Assembly: GCA_002633005.1 (NCBI GenBank)
Contig: NMRA01000616.1
Coordinates: 175,378 to 239,377, forward strand
Source of the DNA: Phoronis australis
Taxonomy: Eukaryota; Phoronida; Phoronidae
DNA: 64,000 nt
Reading direction: 5' to 3'
Shown here in pieces: positions 13,801 through 28,800 of this stretch. The translations under genes and the position numbers were made by a program. The notes under the pieces were generated by a model. That model worked only from the letters and a program-made list of their open reading frames with translations. It was not told where the DNA came from and ran no database searches. The first letter of the stretch is position 1; the number at the start of each line of letters is the position of its first letter.

Positions 13801-16800
13801 AACCGTCCTGAAAAGTGCAATTTAGTCTGTATTTTGCGTTCCAGGCCCATTTAAGTCGCTAAAATTATCAATAATTTTTATGAATTTAAATTTGATTATT
13901 GACTTCCTACTACTCTGCCTTTGATTGGATCACGTGACCACGTATTTAGGTGTGTACTACTACGTGCCTTTTGTTGCATATGTGTAAATAGTTTCAGGCA
14001 CTAGTTCCTGTACCCTCATATTTAATGTTTCCTAAACCTCTCTACTATCGTTACTATCTTTACAGGGTCAGGGAATACACATGTACCTACCTTGCATGAG
14101 AAACATTGCACAACTTCTTCCTGAAGGCCCGTAGTCAGGGGGGTTTGGGGGGGTTCGGTGCAACCCACCCCGCGGAAAAGTCCAGCCCCAGCATATCCGT
14201 CAAAGATATTTTTATATAAGGATATAGATGGGAAAAGACAACAAAATTGTTACAGCTACTAGTACTAGTAACTACAATGATAACTAAGTTAGTAATAATT
14301 ACGAAATTGCTTATGATTCAAAACGCTTCACGTGGCATTGGGCCGTACCCGGCCAACTTTGCCCGAGTGGTGTTCGTATAGACGACAGGATATCGTCAGA
14401 CGATAAGAAGAGGCTTGATCAGCATAGAACGAGCGTGGTAGCAACGCCAAAGAGTAAAACCGGAATCTGAAAGTGATTGTCTATACCTACTATAGGCATA
14501 GATGTCTAGCCCAATGACCTAAATATACTATATAGCAACGAGAGGGCTTCCAAAAAGTAGTGCAACGTGAATGCCTTGAAGAGGCATAGAACATGAAACT
14601 CGTGAAAAAATGTCTTATATACAATTCCTGACGAAAGTACCATCTTGCAACCTTTAGTACAGAATAATTCACTTTCCCCTGTGATGAAATTTCCAGCGAA
14701 AATCACAAAATTCACGACTTTTGAAATACGCAGGAAGGAAAACTCTGTGGTTACCACAGAGTATCTAATCTCACTCCCACTTATGATAAATGTGTGCATG
14801 CGCTCACAGTCAGTTGCTTTTAGTGGCTTGAGGCAGAAGGTCACATTTGTCTGTATATGTCTTGCCATACCAAATAAGGAGACTTGATTTGTTTTGTGGG
14901 AGAAAAATCGAGGAAGTGGCGAGCAGTTGGCAGGTCGTTTTTTGAATTTTCAAACTGAAAGAAAATGTTTTGATATTAACAGAACTTAAAAATCTTTACG
15001 AACAAACTCTAAAAATACCTGGTGAGCTGGTTGGATTCTGTTCCAGTGGCAGAGAACCGTTTTCAATATGGCAATTTAGTCTGTTCATCACGTTCCAGCC
15101 CTCTTTAAAATCGTCCAAGGAACAAAACAGCGGAAAATTGAGATTGGTTATTCTGCTACTTTGGTTCAATTTCTAGCAAAGTATGGTGAAGTGCAGGCAT
15201 TTTCAAATTATGAATTGAAAGTGATTGTCATATATGCAGTTTATGTTGTTCATCCAGTGTCCACTCTGATTGTGGATTGGTGGATTGACATGCATGCGTG
15301 TACACGTGTGAGCGTTTCCGTTCTTTTAAATTCACCACGGTGTACACGTTGACTGTAAGTTCACTATAGGCAGTTCTCTGTCGTGCTAAAAAACAGGCAT
15401 TCAGTTACCGTGTTTTCTTGCGCTGAGAAAACCCCGTCAAGCATTTTCACTTTATTAGGGAAAAGAAGGCCTAGAACTCAGCCCCGCAGACTTCATACGA
15501 GCAACAAACTTGAAGGAAAAGATTTCCAAGGTTACATGTCACTACATGTATACCGAAACTTCACATCTCTGAAGGCTCACTGTGTCTCTGAAGATTCGCT
15601 ACTTTCGAAAATTTACTACTTCGAATTTCAAAATCCAGTACTCCGACAGTTCATTACCCTGATTGTTTGCTCACAACTCATTCTCAAGCTTGGCGGGACA
15701 ACATCTGGGGCCTGGGTCCATGGGCGGTTGGGGGTGGGGGTATATACCTCCCTACTTATTTCGGCGCTGCGATGCCCATGGGCATGGGTGGCGCTCACCA
15801 TTATAAGGGGTTGGGGGCTATAGCCCCCACTTATTTCATTGCTGCGCCTCCCATGGGGTCAGAGCTGCGGCGACCAACGACAGTTTCAAATTTAAGAAGA
15901 CTGAATGGGACTCCTTGAATGGCAGGGACAGAGCGGCCTACTAACTACAATTAAATTCGACCGGCTGAGCGCGAGGCTCCTTGGGTGAGTTTAAGATGCA
16001 GCGGCCCTAAACTTTTAAGTCCCGCAGCAATGCGATCTTGACATGGATTTGATGAACGTATCGTGGTTGATAATCCATTAATTCAATATTATTATTTCAT
16101 ATTCTTTTAGAAATGCAAATGCATGCTCATTTTTTCGTGTCAAGACATGTGTGCAATTTCGCATGCACACTGAAAATAAATCTAGACAGGGACCACCAAC
16201 TCTAGTTGGACTGGCCTGCTAGACGGTGGTCACTGTCTATATGAAATCCAAACAAAATGTTTTAGTACCCGGGCGTGGTTTCAAATTTAGGTGCATCTAA
16301 CAACCGGAGTATCGTTTACTTTTGCATGTAAAAGTATAAAACATACACCTGCGTCTGAAAGTTTAGAAATTTTCGGAGCAATGAACCATTGGAATAGTGA
16401 ACCTTCGAAATAGCGGCCTGTTCCCATTTCCAGCGATGTAAGAAACTTTAGTAATGCGCAAAAACAAGTCATTCTCCGACTAAAGCTCATAGTTCCATCC
16501 TAGAATGACATGTGGAGAAATCAATCATGTAAGCATTCCTGATTTGAAATTTTGGCAGGAGATTCTCTTGTTGGACCACGTTACATTCAAATCTGTGTCC
16601 CTTTCCTTGCGAGCAACCGCTACAGCATCCTCACAAGTTGTAATACATCTCAGAAGCATGGAGAGTCAATGTCGTGTATACAGATTTCTCTTCCCTTAGT
16701 TAAGCTGCATCAAAGGCCTCACTAAAAACTCTATAGTGTCGACGTTTGCAAAACATTAAAGGTCCACCGTTCTAGAAATTCGAACCACGCCCGTTCAGTG

Positions 16801-19800
16801 TTGGCTACTGGCCTGGCCTGTACGTCAGTAGCTGGCTCATTTCTGTCAACATTATCGTCACTATATTTACATGTTCAAGCACCTAGCACGGGAGATGCAG
16901 GGGCAGGGAATACTCATGTACATATACCTGACTCGGCTGAGAAATACTGCACATCTCCTGCATGTACCTCAGTTGCTGGCTCCGTTTTGGACGCCATGGA
17001 TCCCACAGTAAACCCGTGCGACGACTTCTATCAGTACGCATGCGGAGGCTGGATCAAATCACATCCTATACCACCAGGACGGTCCCGTTGGGATTCGTTT
17101 GACGCCCTTCTGGAAAGAAATCATCTGGTTATAAAGAAGGCTCTAGGTGAGAGGTTGCATTTGTCTTAGTAAGCAAGGACTCGCCGTAATTTTTTGATGG
17201 ATACATTTCCACTGTAGTTTGTCGCCGTGTCAACTTAATTATACCAGTTCCACTGTCATTAATTTTTGGTTTTTATGTTGTCATGTAATCTAGTAAGCCA
17301 GAATATACTAGAGATGAATGGTTAAACTCATATAACGTTTAATAATAAGTTCACACATGAGCTAATCTAACAACAAAACTATCGGTTCTTTTAAGTGTGC
17401 TGTACAAATCACATGTCTTAAGGAAATACCACCGAGGTATTGTGTGCAAGTGATCACTGGAAGAATTTTGGTATTAGGCGCCAGAAATGAATTTTAATGT
17501 TTGTTTTGCTTTAAAGTTCGCACGCCACCGAAAAGCAGTTCTCTCGCCAAATGTTTTCGTTTTCTGGGCGGTGGGAAATCTCGCATGATACAACACAAAT
17601 TAAGTTCTCATTCTTTGGCTTTCCACAACCACTTTGAGGTGGTGATACAGTGACGTCATTTATAAATTTGTTGATCTACTAAAAGAAATCTGTAAACCTA
17701 TATACGGTGAACCCGTGTCTTGGCTGGTCATCTTTTCCGTATCGCAGTGGCCACACAGAAGGAGTCCAACAGCCGGATATCCTTTAAGGAATATTTTTGA
17801 ATACAGAAATTACGGATTTTTGAATGAATTAAGCTGTTTACTCGTCTTACTGAGTTTTGAACTTACAGAAAATGAGAAATGAATATTACACAAATGTATC
17901 CACGTGCCTTTACTGAACAAACTGTTGTCGGTGATCTCTAGACTGTCAGTCATTTTTGCTTTCACGCGAGAAGTCGTAATATTTCAATTGACTCATGGGT
18001 CGCATCGCTTGAAAATGACGAGGCTGGGCAGTCAATTTCCCGGTTTTTGCGACCATTTGTAAAAGCTTAATTCAAGACATGGCACAAGCGAGTGTAAGTA
18101 GATTGTAAAGCTTATTTGTGCACTCCATGAGTGGAACTCTGTCGGATTGTTTGTTTTGAACCCTATTTGTTGCTTGTCAGTTGTAGACCAGTTCATAGTC
18201 TGAGAAACGGCAAAAGAAGGTATAATTCTGTCTACACAGAAGGGCGAGCATTGTGACTCCAGTGGTCACAGTGCGAAACCGACAGACGAAAGAACCATAT
18301 TTCAAGTCGGAGTTTGGCAATGAAAATTTTGAAAATTCCGAAAAGGGTTCTCATCATTGAACACCAAGAGTGTACCAGAAAACCGGGCTACATCGCTTAA
18401 GAACACCATCACACCGGCATAATACGAGAGATGACGGACTGATATTTCGAGACAGTGTAACTTAAATATAAAGATTAGTTCAGGCTATTAGAAAGAAGGT
18501 TTCATTCCCAGAATAAGAAACTAATATTGCTGCATTTTCCAGGAAAGCCGTACGACACCTTTAAGAGTGAAGCAGAAAAGAAAGCTAAGAAACTGTACAC
18601 TTCGTGTATGGATGAAAGTGGAAAAGCGCAAAAACGCGGAACCCAGTCCATGCTGGATTTAATCCGGTGAGTGACACACACTGTGGCTTCAGCCAATGAC
18701 TTGATTGTCACAACTCGAGTTCGTGTTTTCCCAAATTCACTGTAGGACTTGTCTCTGGTTTTAATCATCTGCTAACACGTGAGATGACCTGGTGACATGA
18801 ACAATGCGACTGGAAATATCATTCTGTGCGTCAGAATTGAAAGCGCGCCTCCACTAAACAATTTGGTGCGGTTAAAACACCACAACTAGCTTACAAAAAC
18901 AAAAGGCCGAATATGTCAAAACGCAGATTTATAAGTACACTGAGCAAAGATTTTAGAGGCATGCGCCACCAGATCAGAGTTGAGGTGCCACACATTCCTT
19001 GGTGCTGGTCATATCTAGGGCTGTTGAATCATAGACAGGAAATTGGACTGAAAATTCCCCTCTGATCGTATTAGAAGCAAACCTATACTCTTACCTTGAC
19101 AACACCGAAAATACACCATCGGCCCAACCAAGGACTGACTGGATTTATAACCGTTGGGAAACTCACCTGACGGGAATCGAGGTCTGGACGGAGGCCGTTG
19201 TCGATTTATGCGAATAAGCGTCCAAAAACATAATTCTTCACAAAGTCAAAAATGAGAAAAGGTACAAAAAATAACAACTACTACTCGAAAATAAAATAAA
19301 ACAATGCGGCCTAATGATAAAATATGACCCCTTGTCTTGATATCCATGAATGGTGCATTTTTATGTTCTTTGTAGGAAACTAATGCATTATTTCGTATAA
19401 ACCCATTACGACATGCTTTTACGTTTGGTCGAAATTTTGTCCTACATTAGCAAAGTCTGTTCGCAAAGTGAAAAACGTTTTTAAATAAAATAGGACCGTG
19501 GTAATGTATTCATAGCATGTCAGTCATCATATTGTTTTAGAACTGAGTGATCTCCTACTCCGTTCGCTTTTTGTTCAACCCACGCAGACAGTGATTTGGG
19601 CAAAGAAAACAAGGGTGCCCACCGTGCTACGCTGAAATTGTCAATGTTCTTTTTTCACCAAAAAGCGACTGACCAAAAGCCCACTAAGCGTCAATATTTA
19701 GTCACAAATTCAGTTTCGTGGAGCATTTATCGTCTGTAAGAACAAAAGTGCTGGAGAACTATGCATTTATTAACATAAAATTTAAAAACTAGTTTTAAGT

Positions 19801-22800
19801 AAAAAATGTGAAAGTCACGAGGAAACCCATGACTTTCCATTTGCACGCCCCCTTTACCGAATAAACGCCCAGGCGTTTATTTGGAGTTGTTTAATCGACT
19901 GAAATTTTCCGAACACACGCCCATGGGCTTATCTACAGAAATTGTCGGTACTAGTCTTCTATACTCAAAACAACTTCAAAGAACTACTAAATATCATTTT
20001 TGACAATCACTCTCAATTTAGTCTACGTCATTGCTATCGAACCTAGCCCACCCAATTTTTATTTTGTGAAGGTACAAAGGAATAAACCCTGGCTTTTGTC
20101 CAAAAATTAGGCTTCGTATGCGTTAATAGTCTGCTTCGCGAAATTCTGTCTACAACTCCAAATCAGACGACAGATATCCGTCGTCTGCTGAAATGGACCA
20201 AAGACAAAACTTTTCGGGAAACGCAAAAGACAAAAAAATCAACTGTTGGCTATTCATAGTCAAATTCATGGCGTCCGGCTGGAGTCAAAAGACAAAAGCC
20301 ATGTGGCTTTTCGAAAAACAGACTCCTGGTGTCACCAGATGTTTCCAAGCCCCACAATGCATTTGAAAAACGAGTGCAGCGCCATAGGTGAAATCCCCAG
20401 AATTAAGTTATCTTCTTTTGCGGGGCTGGAAACGTGACACATGTTTACGGTATTTTGGGATATGGGTAAAAGCGCTTGGGTCGGTGAAGTTCGCTATTAC
20501 CTTTTGTAAATCCGTTTCACGATTGCTGTTTTTATGCAAGGTTGACATGTTGTTAAGCCGGAAAATGTTCTGTTTACTTCATTTAGTCCATCTAATGGTT
20601 GTGGAGTTTTCGAGGTAAAATTTGATCGGATCTCGGCCCTTCGATCCACGTGTCTGAGTTTGGTATTTCTATCTATCATTTGCTTTTAAATAATGTATCA
20701 TATTGAGCACTATAGTCAATTTGTTGAACTTCCAAGCCTTCATTGGAGGTCTTCCTGTGAATCTTTGAGTAATTTTGCTTTTAGATCTCTTGGCGGATGG
20801 AACATAAACTCGTATTCTGGCAAATGGAATACTTCGACGTTTGACCTCAACTTACTTTTGCACCAAGTGACGCGATACTCAATATTTCCATTTTTCGGTT
20901 TGACGATTTTCCAAGAATCGACAACAAACGAAATTGGGGTAAGGTTTTGTTCTTACGTCTACGCCCCTTTTGGTACATGATTTTCCTGATGATCAGTCAT
21001 GACAGTCGGTTTTACAATACTTTAGCAGTCTTAGAAATTCGTACATACAGTAACCAAATCAAAACCCGATTTTTTGCGAATCTGGCAAGTTTGACCCCAG
21101 GTCTTGCCGTAAAGATAGTAATTTATATGTCGTGCAATTTTCAGGTAAGGCCGGCAACTTTCAAGTTGAGAAAGAGCTGGTACACCACAAGTGAAACTAT
21201 CGAAGAAAATGAGGTAAATCAATTTGTATCATGTTCTCAAGTCCACTTCTCTGGTAACAATTGACAACCTTTGTTTAAATTTAATACAAAAAAATAAATG
21301 TGTCACTCTTGGTCATTCGCAAGACTGGTTACCTTCAGGAAAGTGCATCTTTCTAAACCAGTCGCTCAAATCGCTCATCGGTCGTTTGATTCAATTCCAG
21401 CACCTTCGTTCACTCCTGAATTATATGACCAGAATCGGTGAACTTCTTGGAGCACCGCCATCAAGAAACAATGAGCAATTCTTGAAACTTATAGAATTTG
21501 AAATGAAGCTGGCTAAAGTAAGTACCTGTTTGATAATGATTCCATTTAAAAACCCTGCCACAACAAATTTGTTATCAGAAAGTCCGACACCGTCTTGATA
21601 TCTTGGTGAAAGCGAGTGAGGACGGGTAGCATGGGAAATTTTAGCCAAAACAAGACACGAACCGGACGATGCTTTTACTCAGATAGTGCAGCGCGTAGGT
21701 GGTCCTGAGTCATTTACTCCTGTTTTCCAAATTCTATTGAAATCTACATCGGTATGACGTGGCCCTATGTTGGCTCCCACTCGTGTTCGTACTTAGAAGT
21801 ACCTTGGCCTTGTCGTCCAAAACACCTCTGGTGGTTTTGTTGCCTCAAATTCGTTTGCAACTATTTGGGTATGTTCATAGCCTCAAATATCACTTTGGGG
21901 GTGTTTCACATCTCCCAATGTTCAAAGACTGTTGCCACAAGGATTGCACAATGCAGTCTGTGGCATTCTTCATAACTTGATGTTAAAATTTAAGTTCACT
22001 GATATAAAACACCTCTGATGGCATTCGTGACATTTCGAGTACTTTTGTACTCTCAAATTATAAGTCGGAAGTGCTTCATGTCTGCGAAATAATGAGCCAA
22101 CAGCAAATATTGTGTCTACCAAAACAAAGAATGCCGTCGAAAGCGGATTTCCCCGTGAAGCCATGCTTAAACAAGCCAGAGTGAACAGTGCTTCAGGAGG
22201 CAGACTTGAAAGTGACCGTCACCCACAACGTGTGAGACCTGCAAGGGTGAAGCCAAGATTTTTACCGTGTCTCTTTGCACATTCGCAGACATAAAACATC
22301 ACTCAAAGGTATCTTGAGGGTACGAAAATTCCCGAGATGCCCCAAATACCCTCGCACGTGCTTCGTATTTGTACAAATGCAAGCTTCAGTTAGAACAGAA
22401 ACTCATGCGATTGGCAAAATGGAACATGGCGTTGAATGTCTGTTGCAATATTTATGTAATAACAAACCACGTTATGAGTATGACGTCTCGCACGTCTTTT
22501 GTGACGAGGTAATATCCATGATTTTTAATGTCTGTTGACGAAATTCCTTTACTGTTACAATTCCGTGATATAATTTGCAGGCTTCGAATAAAAATGAGGT
22601 GTTACGGAAGCCTTGATGTGACTGGCACCACACGGCGGAAAACGAAACTCTAGTGGGGTTCTTCATCTATGAACAACCCCTCGGTACTAAAATTTCTGCG
22701 TGACTTGTACCTTGCCGTTACCAGATCCACATCTAATAAAATACCACCCAGCGTTCTATCTCCAACTTCAAACTTAAATTTTTCAAAAGCAGAAATGGCC

Positions 22801-25800
22801 GACCAATTCCAAGTTGATCCTCTGAACAACTTGTATCGTGATATACCAAATCACAGATTAGTGAGAAATTAGTACGTTCATTTCAGAAAATGTCATTTTG
22901 GTGACGTCTGGTCTGTTTAATTGTTTAGCAAAAAAGTCTCAGAATGGCGTTGTCAAAAACTCCTGAGAACCGCTAGAGACGTCAAGGCTTGAATTTGAGG
23001 TGGGACAGTGGGATTTATTGAAACTGTCTTTGAATTTTAAATGTTCTCGCCGTCTGACATCTTGTGACTTGTCATGTCGCTGAAAAGCTTGAGAGCATTT
23101 GGAGACCACAATGAATGGTGGCGAACTTGATGTTTGACATATGAGACGTAGAAATTAGTGTGTCTCTGGCTCTGTTTCCAGAGGTCAAAATGAACCTGGT
23201 GGTTGGCAAGAATGTATCATAGTGATTTATTATGACTGAGAGCAAAGTAAAATAGACAATATCTGATGGAAGGATTTGGGAGTAAAAAGCTCCAAAAAAC
23301 AAGACAATTATTGCATGGGGTTGGATGGATTTTTGAAATTGCAAGAGAGACTCGGCATAAGACAGTGAAGAATGATGTGCATTTGTGCTAGTACAATACA
23401 AGAAAGTACCTTTGATTTAGGTGAGTCTAAGCGACGAATATGCGTGCTATCCGTGGGGTTTTACGCAATCAAGTGGCTACGAAAAAATGACCATTAAAGA
23501 ATTGTCTGCTAAGGCCCCAGCGGTAAGTATATAAATGTTCGTATGTCTGACAATTCATCATCGTTCACTCCTAGATAAAAACTACTAAATCTCATTAAAG
23601 GCAGTTCTAACCACCAATTAAATGCTCCTTATTTATTCTACCAGATTTGCCTGAGAATACTATACAGTGTATCATGCCATCAAAAGGTGTTCAGAATGAA
23701 TAGAAAGCCCTTGGTTCCCATCTCTCCCAGACTCACGTGCTCATTACTTGTTTGCCTTACCCGGCGAAACAGTGTGAAAAGACTGCCAATTTTAGACCTA
23801 GCTACTTGTTTGTACAAAAGTTTTGTAATTTCTCGTGTCTATCTAGCACCGGTGTTTGTCTAAAATTGGATTCTTATACTTCTCCCCAACTTTAAAGATT
23901 GACTGGCTGGACTATTTCAAATTGGCGCTGCCTGGCTACAGTATCAGTGCATATACCGTTATCGTTGTTATTGCTCCGCCTTACTTCTGTGGAATGAATC
24001 GCCTTCTAACAAATACCATGAAAACTGAAGAAGGAATCAAGTAAGTCACAAGAAAATTTTTTTTGATACTTCCTGGAATACATTTTTAACTGTTTCTTTG
24101 TTTTAAAGCGAAAAAGTGTGAATATTTCATTTGTTATGATTAGTTCTCCGGTCAGAGTTGACGTGTGTACAAACTAAGCAATATTATTTAAATTTAGAAA
24201 AACTACGTTACTTAATCTTACATTATATGTTATTTTTTGTGAAGACTGCAATATTCGCCGACTTTGCACCCACCTTGTGTTTACGCCGCTGCTTTTTGGA
24301 ATACACTTTTTAAACAGGGTCTGAGTTTTAAAGCAAAAAATTGTAGACAATTCACTGGTAATGGTTCTTCGGTCAGATTTGATAAGCAAGAAAATATAGT
24401 AACACAACCTTACTTACGCTTACTTCGTATGTTATTTTTTGTGAACACTGCAAATTCGCCGACTTTGCACCCATTTTGTGTTTACACAGCACAGCTGAAC
24501 CTTGAAGAAGACAATGGATTAGTACTAAGGACACTAACTTAGCTTAGACAAATCTTAAATTTCAGGCAGTTTTAAGAAAAAAGGTTAAATGTGTCTTAAG
24601 TCTGTTTCAAGAATGATACCTTAAGTTTTAATTAAATTTTGCCTTAACTATGACTAACTTACCGGGTGTGGAAGTTTCAAAGTTCGGAAATTGAGACAAA
24701 TCTTAGACTGAAGTCGAAACTGAACTTAAACCAGTTTCTTGGAACGGGGCCAAGACCTTGAATAACAGGCAGCGTCGGCAAAGTGATACGTAAAACTAAC
24801 CTCAAAGAATAAAATATTAAGCAAAGCGCAAACACGGCACCCAAAATCTACTCCTTAATTCTTCTCGGTGTGCTTACAGACTTTGCCAAGGGAGAATATA
24901 ATTCCATGTCTGGGCCCCTAAATTACCGTACATCTAGAATACTATACATGTAAAAGCCAGTCTCAAACCAGTAGACACCAAACCCGCTGTACAATATATC
25001 TCAAGTTCGCGCCCCTGAATTCCACGCACGATTAGACAATGGCCCAGACACGGAGAACATAAGTCGTATCTGGGCGAGTAAATTGATCACTGAGATTGCT
25101 ATTGTGTCATCGGATATGGAGTATTTTCCGTGTGTGTGTGTGAAGCGGGCGCAGAGTTAGGAACACTTTTCGCCCGATTCATGTTTAGTTTGTTCCAGCA
25201 CAAGCGTGACACTGTGCACTACTTAGGGATCCAACTCAGACTGTTCTGATTAAGTGGAACTCATTTTCACGCCATGCTGACGACTTCTGACTATAGAGTG
25301 CAAACACGAACACCAAGTATAAAATGATTATTTCAAGTTCAATTAAGTATAAAGAGTTCGAGTAATTGGCTCCATCCTGACTGGAAAAGGGCACCAACCC
25401 CACAACTAATGCTTCACAGGTACAATTGGGTACCAATAAACAAAAAAGCATGCCAAAATAACATGATTCACTTTGTTCACGTAATTCACTCGGTCTTTTG
25501 TATTCATTAAAGTATCCATCCCACATGAAGCCGCAAAATAACGTGTACAAAACATCTGAAGGTTCTTTTTTGTCATTTCAGCACGCTTCGTAACTACATG
25601 ATATGGAAGCTAGTGGAAAGTTTGGTGCCGGCATTGCCGTTGCAGTTCAGAGACGCTGAGAAGGAACTCACGAATCACATTTATGGCAAGTATGAAATCA
25701 AGAGGGTTCTGTAACATACAGCCTCCACCTTATTCTGAATGATCTCTCAGTCAGTCCAACGTGGTACCAGCAAACAACCAAACATTGATTCCTCGGAGAT

Positions 25801-28800
25801 TTTTTATAGTGAACGCAGTAAATCGACCACCTTCTGTGACTGGGTCTTGGCACTTTTAACAGTCTGTTACACGAGGTGTATAAAACCTTACAATAGGAAC
25901 AGTATACTGGGCGAAAGAAGCAAGAATGCACCTAATCAGCAATTTTTCACCTAAAATTGCCACCTACAAGTGCTTACTACGAATTTAGATGCAATGCATT
26001 CAGATTGCCTAAACTCACCAGACTACCAATTCAGGTGAAAAGTGTGGTTCGACTAGCCAGCCTTTTTACAGATGCAAAGTGTCTAAACGATTCTTGAATT
26101 TCCTGTTCAACTTCAACTTCCCGTCTGCAAGCAGTGCAAGTTATGAAAAGACACGACTCACAAAAAGTGGGTCAAGGAGCAAGCAAATAATAATCTTTCA
26201 TTTAGAACAGACTCAAAATCAATCAACTGCCATGATTTGTTGTCTTTGGATGCAGCACAAAACTTAAAATGGCCGTTCAATCCAGCAGGCGCCAATTTTT
26301 AACGACACTGGGGCAAAAATTCAATCGTACCACCTTAATGTAATGTTTATATGGCAATAACGGTGTATTTTAATGGTTTTTATGGAGGTAAAGATCAAAA
26401 GGTATAAAAGTTACGCCGATAAAACCTTGCCTACTTTTACCAAATACCAAAATCTGAGTGGTACCGATTTGAAATCAAGAGAGTTCTGAGTGACCTCTCA
26501 GTCAGTCCAACGTGGTACTAGCAAATCAACCAAATATTTGTTCCTCGGAAAATTTCAATAGCAAGCTCATCAAGTCGGTCATCTATATCATGCCCATGCA
26601 GTTCTTTAACGGAAATGATTAAAATCTATAGTGTACGTTTCAGTATCGTCTGTTGTAGGCAGTGTCAGAATAGACTTATGCTGATGGTGCGGTACATGTG
26701 ACGTACAGTCATTGGAAAGTAGAAGATGGTTGTAAAACTCTTGCCACTATAGAATTAATGTCTTTTCAAATCATGGACAGTGTACTTTATGGCCGAAGAA
26801 CATACCTTTAAATTTTCAACCTAACAGGTATTCAGGGAGAAGGGTCGCGATGGACATGGTGTATCTCTATAACTGATGCCGCCATGGGGTTCCCACTGGC
26901 AACTATGTTTGTTAAAGAAGCGTTCTCTAAAGACGATAAGGATAAGGTTGGTTGATGAAGACTTTGGTCGAACGATGCATCAGGACTAGGTTGCATACAA
27001 CTTATAACTTATCTACTCAAAACAAGTTTCCGTTGCATGACGTTATGTACACTGTGCAACGTTACATTTCAGAATGCGATGTCCGTGTTACTATCCAGTG
27101 TACATGTATAACTGATGCGTTTACAGGTTTACTAAAATTAATTAAATTGATAGTGAATGCGGAGAGTCGAAGCTCATACTGTGCCTTTTAAAACCAAAAA
27201 CACCAAAAATGTCCTCCACCTTGTCATAGCAAGTGTAAAAAATGTAAGACTCATTCACTCGCGATCATGCATGTTATTTTAAGATTTTACAAGAACCACT
27301 GTTGGTTTTACTATACTGTTATAGAATAAATGATTTGTGTTAACCGTTTTGTGTTGGAGAGCTCAGTGACCATTCCCTTCCTAAATGCTTGGAGAAATCA
27401 TTTTCATTAATTTGTTCTTTTCCTCCGCAGGCGGAGAAAATGATGAACGAAGTGAAAGCGGCATTTAAGGAAAATGTTTCAAGACTCTCGTGGTTAAACT
27501 GGTTGACACAGGAGGCAATCAAAGATAAGGTGTGTGTCAATGAAGTGAAATATCACAAGTGTATCGAGGATGCAACATCTCTTTGTAATTGCTTTAAAGA
27601 GATTGAGCATTGCCTCCATAAGCAACACGACTCATTACGCTGACACGTAGTTAATAATTTTACTCATGAAATTGAAATGTCTATGGCGACAGTTCTTCGC
27701 GGTGACAGAATGTCTTTTTAAAACCGATTTTAGGTGACGATGTACGTATTTAAAACAAGCCTAAAATGTTTTGGTCTGTTTATACCAATTTCTGTTTACA
27801 CTGGCATGACGTTTTAGTCGGTTATTCCTTCGACCATCTTCGGGTGTTACAGCGTGCACACGTATCTGGTACATTTTTTACAGAGGTCCCCCATGGAAAG
27901 CAGTGTAAACTGACGGGGCTACCCTCATTGTAAATATTACACTTATAAATAAATAAATAAATAAATAAATAAAATTCATGGTGAGAGCTTTACATTCCAT
28001 TTCCGAGAAACAGTTGCGACGAAGTTGTGACGGTTTCCTTGAAGCTACTAGTTTTTATTGTTTAGAGTCAGGTCAATCCAAGAGGCGATATCAAATTTAA
28101 GCTGTGTGAAAAGTTGCCTTCACTGATTAAGACTTTTTGCCTGATTGATACAAGGAGTCACTCTTAATTACTTTGCTAGCCATGATAACACCATTGAAAA
28201 CCGAGTCTGTATTTGAGACCTCCCAATTTGTATCGTACCTAGTGCTTAACACTCCATACTCTATCTCGATGTGAAAAATATGTGTTTTCATGGTCATCAA
28301 AGCGTGGGCAATTTCTGCCACCTACCGATATCAATGGCAGTTAAACGGAGTCCAGACTGGTAACAGCGATGAAATTGGCGTAAAAACACAAAAGAACACC
28401 TTGGCATTACAGTGTTTTTAATCTACATCAAATGACAGATCCTTTCCTTACCAAAGACATGTTTATGTATATTTTTCAGGTAAATAGAGTCATGGATAGA
28501 ATCGGGTTCCCTGCCTGGATCAACAGTGCTGAAGCTCTTGACGAAAAATACAAGGGGGTAAGATAGTGTAATTATCACCCTACAGTGAGTCGTGCAACAT
28601 TTGAAGAGTTCACAAAAATGTATTTTCTTAGGTTTCAGCTAGATAATATGAAACGCATTCCATAAATCTAACTAAAGAAGCACTTTTTATGTCAACTAGT
28701 CGCGATTTTTAAAATTTCGTGGAAAAATTAGTCATTTCCATTTTCCCGCCAAATTATGTAATGGGTGGAGGACATTTGGTCACTTGATAATCAATTGCAA

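Noticed and set aside
20950-21070. A possible extra protease exon (frame with [15 protein letters not shown]) between exons 4 and 5
   Set aside because: It lacks a usable donor, and exons 4 and 5 already join in phase with the expected family order.
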